Source: Silene conica (lineage: Eukaryota; Streptophyta; Magnoliopsida; Caryophyllales; Caryophyllaceae). Taken from it: a stretch of DNA of 64,000 nucleotides. Where the stretch lies: the NCBI GenBank assembly GCA_029255685.2, contig CM055312.2, positions 51,866,202 to 51,930,201 of the forward strand. Reading direction: 5' to 3'. The stretch's first letter is position 1, and the number at the start of each line of letters is the position of its first letter. Below are positions 47,321 to 57,365 of this stretch, piece after piece. A program made the translations under genes and the position numbers. The notes beneath the pieces were generated by a model. The model had not been told where the DNA came from, did not search any database, and saw nothing but the letters and a program-made list of their open reading frames with translations.

Positions 47321-48923
47321 TACATCCCGATAACGCATTCATACTTACATCATAAATACCACTCAATGCCTTAAACAGAGTCAATATGATAAAATTACAC
47401 CTTAATATCCTTGCACTAACTCGAACCCTAATGATCACCTATAATATTCATATTCGTAACTATCACTCCAATTGATCAAGTCCTAGTACCTTAATTCCTT
47501 TCTTTTATACCTTTCAGTAAATAGTTTCTGCTCATGCTATATATACCACTGATCCCCACATAACATCATCATCTTCATCAAACATCGTTGCATAAAAGTT
47601 AATCCTTTATTTAATTATTTTTTTTCAAATAGTTCTTAATAACCCTTCAAGTTAAACCGAATCATTTGTGTCTTAATCGTCCAAGAAACATTATCCATTT
47701 ATATATCTCAATACTTTTCTTATCACCATACTAACATTAATGAATTAATTGATACCTCAACTAAGTAGTTAGATTATTATTCCGCAACTTCATGCACATG
47801 ACTAACTCTTTGTAACATCTCTAGTTTTCCATATTCACAAATTCAATACGCAACTTCCATTTTTCCAACTCACTATTTTTGGGATCTCTAAATCGGTAAC
47901 CACAAATAGGTGAATTCATTCGTACAAAATCCTCTAAGTTCTCCATTTTTTCTAATGGTATCATTGATATATAATGGATCAAAACATTTCAATCAAAATC
48001 CTATCTCCATAAATTTACAACGGCTAAATATCGGTATTTCCTTCCTGTCATATGAAACCTTTTCTTAACTTAGATTTTCCTTCTCCACACACAAAGGTTC
48101 TTAAATAAGATGCAATATTCCTTTGATCATATAACTAATGTACCTTATTCACCGACTTAACTACTATACTTTCATTTATCTTATGTATCTCCAAAATATA
48201 CGGTTCATTTATCATCCATACTTGTTACACAATTTATAACTCTAAATGAAATACTAGCATACTTCGATCATTATTGTACTACTGCCTTATAATACCCAAT
48301 ACCTACAAAGACATTCAAGTTGAGCTATATCATATATCATTGGTAACACCATTCTTATATTCAGCGGTAACCCAAGTGGCGAAACTACAACGTCAAATAA
48401 CTATAGTCGTTACGCTTTACCTCCAAATATAACCAACAAATATGTCATTCAATAGATTACCGGTAGTGATGATTGTCACAAAATAACTCAAGTTATAAAA
48501 TAAAATCTCATGTATGAATCACAACGAATTCAATAAGGTATGTGTCCCGTTTATCATCACAATTACACTTCGATTCTATAACACCATAATATATGAGCAA
48601 TCAATTGCATTTCGCATTATATTAACATACTTTATTTCATTCCATTCCATACCCCTTTCAATTCTTAGTGCTCAAATATCAAAGTTTGTTCCAACAATTC
48701 ACATATACCAATATACGTCCCATATAAATCCCACACACAACTCACCCGCGTCATTAATTTTTTTTTTTCCATAAGATTAGTCCGTTTATTCATTTAGTAT
48801 ATTACATTTTTTTTTTTTTTAAACTTTTACAAATATTTAATATGGTCGGTTAATGTACGGGCGGTGAAGAGATATGAAGATCTAATCACCTATCGAAGAA
48901 GGAAACCCGCTCTGATACCACTT
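47321..48923 (-). other. Internal B of the Gypsy-type array, right part
   Basis: It matches 27684-29302 of internal A with few differences and a shorter poly-T run near 48808. The primer site TGGTATCAGAGC is on the minus strand at 48909-48920, next to LTR-C. The ORF at 48514-48774 is the shortened counterpart of the one at 28877 and is not supported as a gene. Confidence 0.82.
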
Positions 48924-51620
48924 TGTAACACCCCCATAATCCTCTTTATTTATAGATATGGTTCTCAAGTAAAATTCGGATCATGGGTGTGTCACAATTT
49001 AACCAAATATGGTAGTAGTACCTAGACATGAAATAAAATGGGTAGTTGTCTAATGCAATTTAAAATCCGAAGGATAAAATCCGATTACAACCAAATTTAA
49101 AGTTTGCGGAAGCGGAAATAAAGTTCAACGATCCAAAAGAAAGATAAAGTCTTTAAGCATTTGTCTTTGATTGAAAGGTTTAAGCGCGCTCTCCCGTGCA
49201 TCCCACGACTAATTCCCACGAGTACCTGTCACACGATCTGCTCACACAATTTGTGATCACCGCAGGTCCAAGCAAGGACAAAACAAATAAAAGGGTCAAC
49301 GATAATGTTGAGTAAGGTAAACAATCCGAATAATGAATAAACGGAATATGAAACCATAACTTAAAAGACATTTTAAAAAATAATGCGTAACAAAAGTGTT
49401 TCGAAAGATTGAAAACAGAGTATAAGAATTGCCACTGTTAATTGAAAGGGAACAAATAATTTAATATGATTAAGATAAACATGAGTGTTCCAAAAGATTC
49501 AAATCCATATCCGACTTTTCATGATAATTCCAATCCAAAGAAAACATTTCTTTCCCACAATTTCCAACGTCGGTATATACTTGGATAGAGGCCGTATGAA
49601 GAGGATCCACTCGCCCTAAATCGGATAAGTCGAGGCTCACCAAATCATGTACTAGACTGTCCTAGAATCCCGAGTGTGCACACCCCTCTAAGGGCCAACC
49701 CCAAAGAGGAAGATAAGAGGACGGGGTCTCGATCAACTAACCCCCATTAGAAGCTCTGTATAGGAAGTCCCTTATTATGGAACAACCTACCCCTCTACCA
49801 AAACCGTTTCAAACCAACATGAGAATCCATTTCCAAAATAACCAAGATATTTCCTTCAAATTTGATAACTCATAATAAGCTTGTAGAAAAGCAAGACGGT
49901 TTTGGTTCCCAAAACTTTTAGAATCATAAAGCACTTCTTTTCCATATTAAATATAATCCCGTTTCAAGAGATCAAAACAAACCAGTCTTTGTCCATAATC
50001 ATTTTTTAAAATACATCCAACCAATATAAATAATTCAATATAATCAAAAGTCTCAACATGCAAGATAGTAACAAATCGTAACGGTTTAATAAGAGTGTAC
50101 GGATAAGCGTTTCCCTTACCTTGCAAGCGGTTAAAAGTTAGAGAGCCTCTTCTACGAATCCCGACTCTACATAATATTTAAAATAATAGTCACTTATATG
50201 AACGACCATTACTAAGCTACTTGTAGTAAATTATGCAATAACTATACTTTCTCGATTTTTACAGATTCAAAACAGAAACTTTAAATCGTCATATCTCCTT
50301 CGTTACTAAACTTTTTGAGGTGAGACCAGTAAGGTTTGGTTCCTTAGTGAGTCGTCCATCTTTAATGTTTTGGTGGTCAGAGTCTAAAAACGTGTTTAAG
50401 GGGTCCAAAGTTACAGTCTACCGAAGTTGGTCCAAAGGTGAGTCTTAAAACGTTACGGGGAGGTAAATACTCTTAACAGGTCGAAACTCGTCGAAACGAA
50501 AGCCTACTACACTTTTCATTCATTAAACTTTAACATGTGAAGAGATGGGTCATTGATTATATTTATATGTATGACTAAATTACCCTTTTATGTGTCTACA
50601 ACATATTGTTAGCCATGCATGTTGTCTCACAAATGGGTTTATCAAATCTAAAAACGCGTTTTCAAAACAATGGTCAAAAACTGAGTCATGAAAAGTTTTA
50701 CATCATAAATCCTTCTTAACAAATCGAAACGAGTTGATTCAAAAGCCTATTATCATCTAGACGAAAAGTAGTTTAACATATTAAAAGATGAGACACGGAT
50801 TCCTTTTATAAATATGGTTTGATGACTCTTTAAGTGAGATCTAGTGATGCGGTTAAGCAGAAAACATGTTGTAGTATATGATTTTTCATTTCTAAACGGT
50901 ACATGCAAACATCCTAATTTTTGGTGAGTGTTTTTATAACAACTTAAGGAAGCTCCCAAATTTTTATTTTCTGAAAATACTCATTTTAACATGTGATTTC
51001 AGATCTACTACATGCATGCTACGTTTTTGACAAATAACGGTTTTTACTAGCTTTAATCCTTTGCATGCATGAGTAAAACTTATTTGAGTGGTGTTATTTG
51101 ATTTAAGAATATGTGAATTTGTGTTTATATGATGAGGAATCAGAATAAAAACAATTTTCATAGGCTTACTAAGTGAATAGTTGATGTTTAGGCAAGATCT
51201 TCCTCCTTAGTTCTCTTCTTCTTCTTCTTCCTTTTTTTTTGTTCTCCCTCTCTCTTTCTATCACTCTCTCTATTTTTTTGTATTTGTGAGGAATAGAAGA
51301 TGGTGGGGGATTGAATTAGGTTTAAGAGGGTTTAAATGAATGTTGGAAAAATGAGAAAGCAAAAGTATAGGGAAGGGGGAGGTGGCGGCATGCATGCATG
51401 GGGAAGGGTCCATGTTTTTCTTCTTTTATTAGTCCCCATGTGTCTAGGTAAGTGTAGGTTTCTTAGGTAATACTTACCCATCAGATTTGATGTGGTATTA
51501 CGGTTTCTTGCGCGACATAAAAAGATGCATGCGACGGTTTTACGTGTTTCTTTTAAGCGATACTTGTATTGTCAATAAATTTCTCATTTTATTTTATTGA
51601 CAGATTTTACGGGTATTACA
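48924..51620 (-). repeat. LTR-C of the Gypsy-type array (5' LTR, right end)
   Basis: This 2697-bp LTR starts TGTAACACCCCCATAATCC and ends GGGTATTACA. It is shorter than LTR-B mainly because of a deletion of about 134 bp near 50588, where the deleted stretch in LTR-B is bounded by TTTATG-type microhomology. The next five bases (ATTAG) would be the array's target duplication, but the other end is outside the window. Confidence 0.9.
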
Positions 51621-51657
51621 ATTAGTTACCGTTATATTAAGAAAAAAATATTTAGTA

Positions 51658-51852
51658 CTCCCTCCTAGTTAGGGTGTTGGTTCCCTTTCTTTTGGGCACT
51701 AAATTAAGGAAATAGTTTTACCGGACGAAATACTCTATCCTGCATATGAAAATGATTTTGGACCACAAAAGATATGCAAAAAAAAAAACAGGAACCAACA
51801 CTCAACTAGCATTGAAACGTAAAGATGAACCAACACCCGGTTTAGGATGGAG
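51658..51852. mobile_element. Stowaway-like MITE (Tc1/mariner type)
   Basis: This 195-bp element has terminal inverted repeats. The left end is CTCCCTCCTAGTTAGGGTGT and the right end, reversed, is CTCCATCCTAAACCGGGTGT; both continue TGGTTC. TA flanks both ends (51656-51657 and 51853-51854). The CTCCCTCC start and TA target duplication are typical of plant Stowaway elements. It has no coding capacity and would be moved by a mariner-type transposase. Confidence 0.82.
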
Positions 51853-51854
51853 TA

Positions 51855-52929
51855 TTATTTATCGGATGTGCTTTTTCACATACTCATTTTACTCTTTTCC
51901 ATACGATTTTTATGATTTTATCCTTATCATAATCTCACCCCTCTCATTCAGAACCATTTAATATTTTGAAAAAAATATAGATAACCAATAGCCACCACCG
52001 CCTTTCTAGCCAGCCACCTTATGCCAAAACACCAGCTAAATTAGTCACGCCGACTTCCAGTCGACCACTTCCCTCTACTTCATCCATCAACTGCGCCGAA
52101 TGCAGCAGACTAAAACATAAGTCGTACCACAGTACACTCCCTCTCAAATCCCCTTCCCTCTTGCACCCCTTCTTCTCCGTCCCCATCCACCACCAACCGT
52201 GCCACCCCCAACTCCATACGGTCACCCTTACCCACCGCACGAAATTAAGAGAGTCCATAAGCTAACAAATATGAATAATTAAAACAATCCAATTAAACAA
52301 ACTGATGTGTATTCTTCAAGATAATCAAATAAGACGATCAACAAAAATACTAAAGTTGCAGCGGAATAATAATACTTGTGAAATATCACGAATTAGGATA
52401 AATAAATAACGTAAAACAACGAATAACGAATGATGAACGATGAAGATGATGAACAACAATGGTGATGGTGATGCACGATGATGATGGTGATGCACGGTGA
52501 TGATAACGGTGGTGATCGGTGATGTTGACGATCGTGTATGGTACACGAATAGTTGTGATCGTAGATGAATTATGAAAGATTGATGAAACGATGTATTGTA
52601 TGTATTGTGAGTGGTTTGTAGAAGGATAGTTAATAATCTCGCCCTCTAATCCAATAAGATTTGATTATTCTGCAATTTAATCGAATCCACGATTAAACCT
52701 AAAGGTCAAGCTCTCTAAGATACTTAATCAATAATTTGTAAAGGTCACACAGATACTTTGATTTTAAGTTTTCACTCAATAATAATAATTCAAAGATAAG
52801 TTCAAATAATGAGCACGACTGCCCTTATATAGGACATAATGGCCGGCTATCCTAGTACTATTAAGGTAAGAATACCTTAATCTAACCTAATTAGAAAACC
52901 CTAATCCTACCTAGGTTCAAACAACTTAG
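51855..52929. other. Unresolved intergenic stretch with GAT/GGT-rich repeat
   Basis: No supported gene. A low-complexity GATGGTGATGCAC-type repeat lies at about 52437-52530. On the minus strand a TATATAAGGG promoter-like sequence lies near 52827-52838, so this could be part of an old LTR or promoter, but I found no matching second copy or target duplication. ORFs at 52019-52546 are low-complexity or proline-rich readings. Confidence 0.5.
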
Positions 52930-53127
52930 TTTGACTAGGATTCGGACTCTTATTCCTACAGAAACTATGAATCCTACAACTACTAGGATTCCTTATTCTA
53001 CTAGGATTGTGAATCCTATATTAACTAGAACTCCTACTCCTATTAGGATTATGAATCCTACAACAATTAGGACTCCTAATAATACTAGGACTATGAATCC
53101 TATCACAACTAGGATTCCTATTTAAAT
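52930..53127. repeat. 42-bp minisatellite, about four to five degenerate units
   Basis: Units of about 42 bp follow each other, each carrying an ACTAGGATTCCTA-like half and an ATGAATCCTA-like half. Two adjacent units beginning AACTAGAACTCC and AATTAGGACTCC are each exactly 42 bp. The first unit is longer and more diverged. The plus-strand ORF across it is a by-product of a period divisible by three. Confidence 0.82.
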
Positions 53128-53406
53128 TAGGATTTCCTATTTGTACTAGCACTCTTACAAAACACTCCTACTTGGACTATAAAACATATTAGTCCTTATT
53201 TTAAACATAACATAAAATAAAACTAACTACTATTAGGACCGTGTGAAATCACACGTCCTAGGTCTTTCTTGGACGGACTTCTGGCTAAATCCGTTCCATG
53301 CTATCTTGAACACTGTATTCGACCCAAAGTCGAACCCGTAGATTAGAGACCTCACATTCTGGTTAAGGAGTAGTTTATAGGAGGATGCTCCTGCTTCACA
53401 CTCTCC

Positions 53407-53613
53407 TTATTTTCGAAAATTTGGACTCAAATTTCGACGTTTGCTACCACCTGGATCAAAAACATATCTTCCAAGCTGAATCATCATTATAGTAACAGAC
53501 CTAACTAATCCTCCCATAGTAGCAATCTGGACATGACACCTACGATATTTAAACCAACTAGGCTTATATTTTTCCTTTTGATATGCTTCCTCCTTGTGCC
53601 TTGTTCTTACCAT
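53407..53613 (-). other. Short unrecognised ORF, possibly part of the ORF to its right
   Basis: A 68-residue minus-strand frame includes a basic end (PGGSKRRNLSPNFRK). I do not recognise the product. It lies downstream, in minus-strand direction, of the larger frame at 53697-54107 and could be a further part of the same broken coding region. Evidence that it is coding is weak. Confidence 0.25.
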
Positions 53614-53696
53614 GTTTCCTTACACAAATAAATTATGGATAGAACAAAATATTTGTGGTACAGTATTTTTATCCCTAACTGACTTAGAATTCGAAC

Positions 53697-54190
53697 CTAC
53701 CACATGACTAGAACCTCCACCATGTACTTCCTTACCAACGCACACCCCAACCGACGATGAATCTGATGTATAGATTTGAAGACTTTCATCAACGACCTTC
53801 TCAAGGACTCTTCACTTCGGGTAGGTAAAAGTTCAGAATTCTTTTGATCAACAATATTACCATCGCGATCAGCCCTTTCCTTATGAATTCCAATACTCCC
53901 GAACACTCCCGATATTAGATTAATAACATGGTTCGTTTGAGCTTTAGATGGATCTTGAAGTAGCCCTTGATCACATATACCTAGATTGTCAACGATGGTC
54001 CTTTCACTCTTTTGCTCGACCTCACGACTCCTCACGTCTCGGACTACCATCATAAATGTTGGCTCTCCGTTGGCAATTGCCTCCTCTACCTCCTTGGCTT
54101 CCATCAAAACATCCTCACCCCTTGGTGTTGGGTCTAGGGTTTTCTTTGGGATCCACGGTTGTAGGTGGTAAGTCTTCGCCCCTCTTGGTA
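53697..54190 (-). pseudogene. Unrecognised minus-strand coding fragment
   Basis: A frame open from at least about 54190 down to 53697 includes a Met at 54107. Upstream of that Met it reads through a WIPKKTLDPTPRGED segment, and after it MEAKEVEEAIANGEPT. The composition is protein-like (balanced charged residues, no low complexity), unlike most ORFs here. I do not recognise a family. Retroelement ORF1-like proteins and degraded host genes are both possible. Its 5' side is cut at 54192 by the solo LTR, and beyond that by the CACTA element, so it is probably the remnant of a longer gene or element. Confidence 0.4.
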
Positions 54191-54192
54191 CA

Positions 54193-55742
54193 TGATGCGT
54201 GCATTTTAAATAGACCTTTTAGGCCATATTAGCACGCATTTCATGCTTATTTCGTAGTGTTTTACTACGAATGTCCTCCGAATAGTCTACTTTGGTTTGT
54301 CTTGTGTTAATTGCATATATGAGTCGGAGAAGATCATAATCAAGCCTAAAAAATGTCCTTATGCATAAATTTAGGAGAAGAGTTGAGTCGGTGCTTGCTA
54401 CTACCATTTTGAGATGCGCATAGAAGCAATGAAAGTCTATCAAGCAAAGGAAGAGCTTGAATTCGCTAGTGCCTACTTTGAAGAGCCATATCTCGCGTTT
54501 TACAACAGATAATCAAGCGATTCTAATTGGAGATGAAATCTTGTCTTCTTAGCTTTCCAACGCCACCAAAAATGCTTTATTTGTCTGAGTAACGAATAAA
54601 TGGCGGCCGTTTAAAATTCAGTGCGCGGTGCAGGAAACATGCACTGAGAAGTACTCGATCGAGTACTCTTTCTACTCGATCGAGGGTTTCTCAGGGACCC
54701 TTTGTTCGATCGAGTGATTGCCAGTTTTGAAGACCTCGATCGAGTCCTTGCTTTACTCGATCGAGGGGAATTTGGAGATTTTTACTCGATCGAGTATAAT
54801 TGAAACTCGATCGAGCAAAATGCCTTAATGGGCTTCAGATTTACGACTGGGTTTTAGGTCAAATTTTTGAGGAGGTTAATCTCTCTTATAAAAAGGGATT
54901 AGCACACCTCATATTTATCTACCACTTTTACTATTCCTTTTCCCTTACAAAAACTCTTAGATTTATTTTTCTTCTGCATTTCTTTCTTGCCTCGAACTCC
55001 GAATTAAGTTGTAATCTTTCTTCCCTCTTTTAATTTAATTTTCTTTTTCTTTATTTCTCGTTTCTTTTATTCTTTTATTACTCCCTATTAAGTTTATATC
55101 ATGTCTTTTTGTACTATCGCCTTAATGGTTAGTATAGTCCCCAAAGCCTTGTGTAGCTAATTTCTTTAGTATGTTAGGATGAGGGAAATCACGGTAGTAA
55201 TATTGTAGGATTCACATGTTAGTTATTTTCTGCGACGAGGTTTGTTTATAAGCAATCTAATCATAAAACCTGTTAATTGAATGCATGCATGAGACCGGTT
55301 TATCTAGTAAAACCTTACCTGGATCAAAAGATTGGTTGGTAGGCTTGCTTAGAACAATCTATATAACCTATCTGGATCGAATGATTGATAGGGAGTCTAG
55401 GGTGATTTCAGAACGAAAGGATATTAATCGTTCCCACCTTATCAATGATTTGACCGACCTAGCATTTCACATAACATGAACTACCGCGACGACCCGATTC
55501 CTGACATATTTCCCCTTTAATCGTTTAAACTCAGTTTTATTAACTTTCTTGTCTTTTTTATTTCTTGTTTTAGTAATTAGTTAATCAAACAAACAACAAA
55601 CCCCCCAATTTTTGACATTCCGACAGACCAATTTAAACAGATAACTTGCAACGTAGCCTCCCTGTGGAGATCAACCCTACTTACCGCTGACTTCTGTTAG
55701 TAGTACTTAGGTATTTATTTTTGGTACTAAACGACGGTATCA
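54193..55742 (+). mobile_element. Solo LTR, Gypsy Tat/Ogre-like
   Basis: A 1550-bp segment starts TGATGCGTGCATTTT and ends GACGGTATCA, flanked by GTACA (54188-54192 and 55743-55747). The TGATGCGTGCATTTT start and a CCCTGTGGAGATCAACCCT-type segment near its end (about 55662) resemble LTRs of plant Tat/Ogre-type Gypsy elements from general knowledge. No interior or partner LTR is visible, so it is a solo LTR. It contains a cluster of CTCGATCGAG palindromes. Family assignment is less certain than the boundaries. Confidence 0.85.
54651..54816. repeat. Cluster of seven CTCGATCGAG-type palindromes in the solo LTR
   Basis: Sites are GTACTCGATCGAGTAC at 54651-54666, then about 54672-54685, 54704-54716 (one half changed), 54734-54747, 54753-54766, TACTCGATCGAGTA at 54783-54796 and 54804-54816. 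Spacing is irregular and the intervening sequence is unrelated. Confidence 0.92.
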
Positions 55743-55889
55743 GTACACTATAGATCTAATTTGTGGAGACGGGGATTACGGAACGAAATTTTGCGGAACC
55801 GTCTTAATTTGTCACAAAAAGTGGGCGCGAGTTTTTAATATAGCAATAGAAGACGGTTCTATAAAATGCCCGTCTTTATAGTTTAAAAT

Positions 55890-56225
55890 AAAACCAAAGA
55901 GAACGGTTTAAACGCTTAACCGTCCTCTTTGTTATTCAGACATTAACATCCAAGACGGTTCAATTAACAACCGTTCTCTTTGTTATTCTTCATAATCAAC
56001 CAGCACGGTTCTCTTTCCAACCGTTCTCTTTGTTATTAACAAGATTTCTCTTTGTTATTAACAACCAAGACGGTTCAAATAACAACCGTTCTCTTTGTTG
56101 TTAACAAAGAGCACGGTTCTGTTTCCAACCGTTCTCTTTGTTGTTAACAAAGAGCACGGTTCCCTTGGCACCCGTTCTCTTACATTAACAAAGAGCACGG
56201 TTCCGCTAACAACCGTTCTCTTTTG
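55890..56225. repeat. CACTA subterminal repeat array
   Basis: Short direct and inverted copies of AACCGTTCTCTTTGTT and its partner AAAGAGCACGGTT occur about eight times, often facing each other. In CACTA elements such subterminal repeats bind the small element-encoded protein and help define transposition ends. Confidence 0.85.
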
Positions 56226-57365
56226 TCTTTCATAATTCGAAACAGAATCACAAAAGAACAGTATACAACTTAAACGTCAGTTTTTGGAAACCTCTCAAAC
56301 ACAAAGACGATACAACCCTGCAGCAGCCATAGCAGCCATAACAGCCATTGCTTCTCCTCTCAAACACAAAGACGAAGCAACTGAAGTAATAATACAGTAC
56401 TGCGACAATTTTCGAAGCAACTGAAGCAAGCATCGATAATTCGTACGCCCTCTTTCTCCTTTACTCTTGTTTTCTTTTTTTTACTCAATTATTCGAATTA
56501 CCAATTTGATTTGGCCGTGATATGAGTTGTTGTGGTTGGGAATGGGTTTCGAAATTTAGTAATGGGGTTCGAAACTTAGTAATTATTTAGTAATGGGTTC
56601 GAAAATTATATTGGTATTTCGAAATTTAGTAATGGGTTTCGAAAATTTGTTGAATTTTTGTGTTTGAGATCAACCTAAGATGTAATTGTCAATACCATTG
56701 TGTAAATTAGTATATGTAAGTATGCTAATCCTGAATTCTGTTGTTAATTGCCTTTGTTTTATTCGTTTTGTGTTATTTTGTGTTGTTTTGTGTTATTCTA
56801 TTGCATTGTTTTAATTGTCTTTCGAACTGCTTTCTGATTTTATCTAGATACGAGTACCTGGGTTCTCGTTGTAGGGTGTTCATAGGATATAACGGTGGTG
56901 GTAGTGTGGTCATTGGTGGCCGGAGCACAACCAGAGGCCAGGTTGTTTAGGGGCGGCAGAAACAGTTATAAAACAGGGACATTCTGGTCAGCCTGTTTAC
57001 ACGGCTTTTCGTGGTGTTTGGGTGGTTTCGAAGGATGGTGCTTTCCACCAGGGAGTCGTGGGTGTTGCGTAGTGTCTAGGGTGGTGTCGGGTCATGGTTA
57101 GGTTAGGTTGTTGGTCGTGGGGTTTGATCCCTGGATCAAAGGGTAGGGGGATGTTTGTTATTTATGTTTATTTATGATATTATTATTATTATCATTACGG
57201 TATTATTATTTGAGTATTGTTGATATTAATATCGTCCTTTTATTGTTGTTTTTAACATTAGTTATATTATTACTATTAGTATTATTATTGCTATTAGTAT
57301 TATTATCGTTAATAATTGAATTATAAGTTTAATAATTGAATTATGTTGTAATTATGTAGCCGAAT
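56226..57365 (+). other. CACTA leader before the TNP2 gene
   Basis: No gene was found. A GGT/GTG-rich stretch at about 56890-57110 is followed by a TTATTA-rich stretch at about 57170-57310. The same order occurs, reverse-complemented, in the LARD LTR (17110-16470). ORFs at 56248-57101 are short and of biased composition. Confidence 0.6.

Larger units (their letters stand above)
12854..51620 (-). mobile_element. Three-LTR tandem array of a non-coding Gypsy-type LTR element
   Basis: In plus-strand order the pieces are LTR-A (partial, 12854-14958), internal A (14959-15210 and 26638-29302), LTR-B (29303-32133), internal B (32134-33981 and 47321-48923) and LTR-C (48924-51620). Primer sites read on the minus strand lie just left of LTR-B and LTR-C, so the element runs right to left. 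LTR ends are TGTAACACCCCC...GGGTATTACA, typical of plant Gypsy elements of the Del/Tekay type. The 3' end keeps the family's purine tract preceded by a CTTCGAGGACGAAGTTC relic. No gag or pol motif is visible, so it is a large derivative lacking coding capacity. LTR-B resembles LTR-C much more than LTR-A, suggesting recombination between two diverged copies. Confidence 0.82.

Noticed and set aside
52019-52546. ORFs near the MITE as host genes
   Set aside because: They are low-complexity (His/Ser-rich from a GAT repeat, or Gly/Trp-rich) with no recognisable domain or splice structure.
54651-54816. Evenly repeated CTCGATCGAG sites as a CRISPR-like array
   Set aside because: The repeats are only 10-16 bp and palindromic, spacing is irregular, no cas genes exist and the context is a plant LTR.
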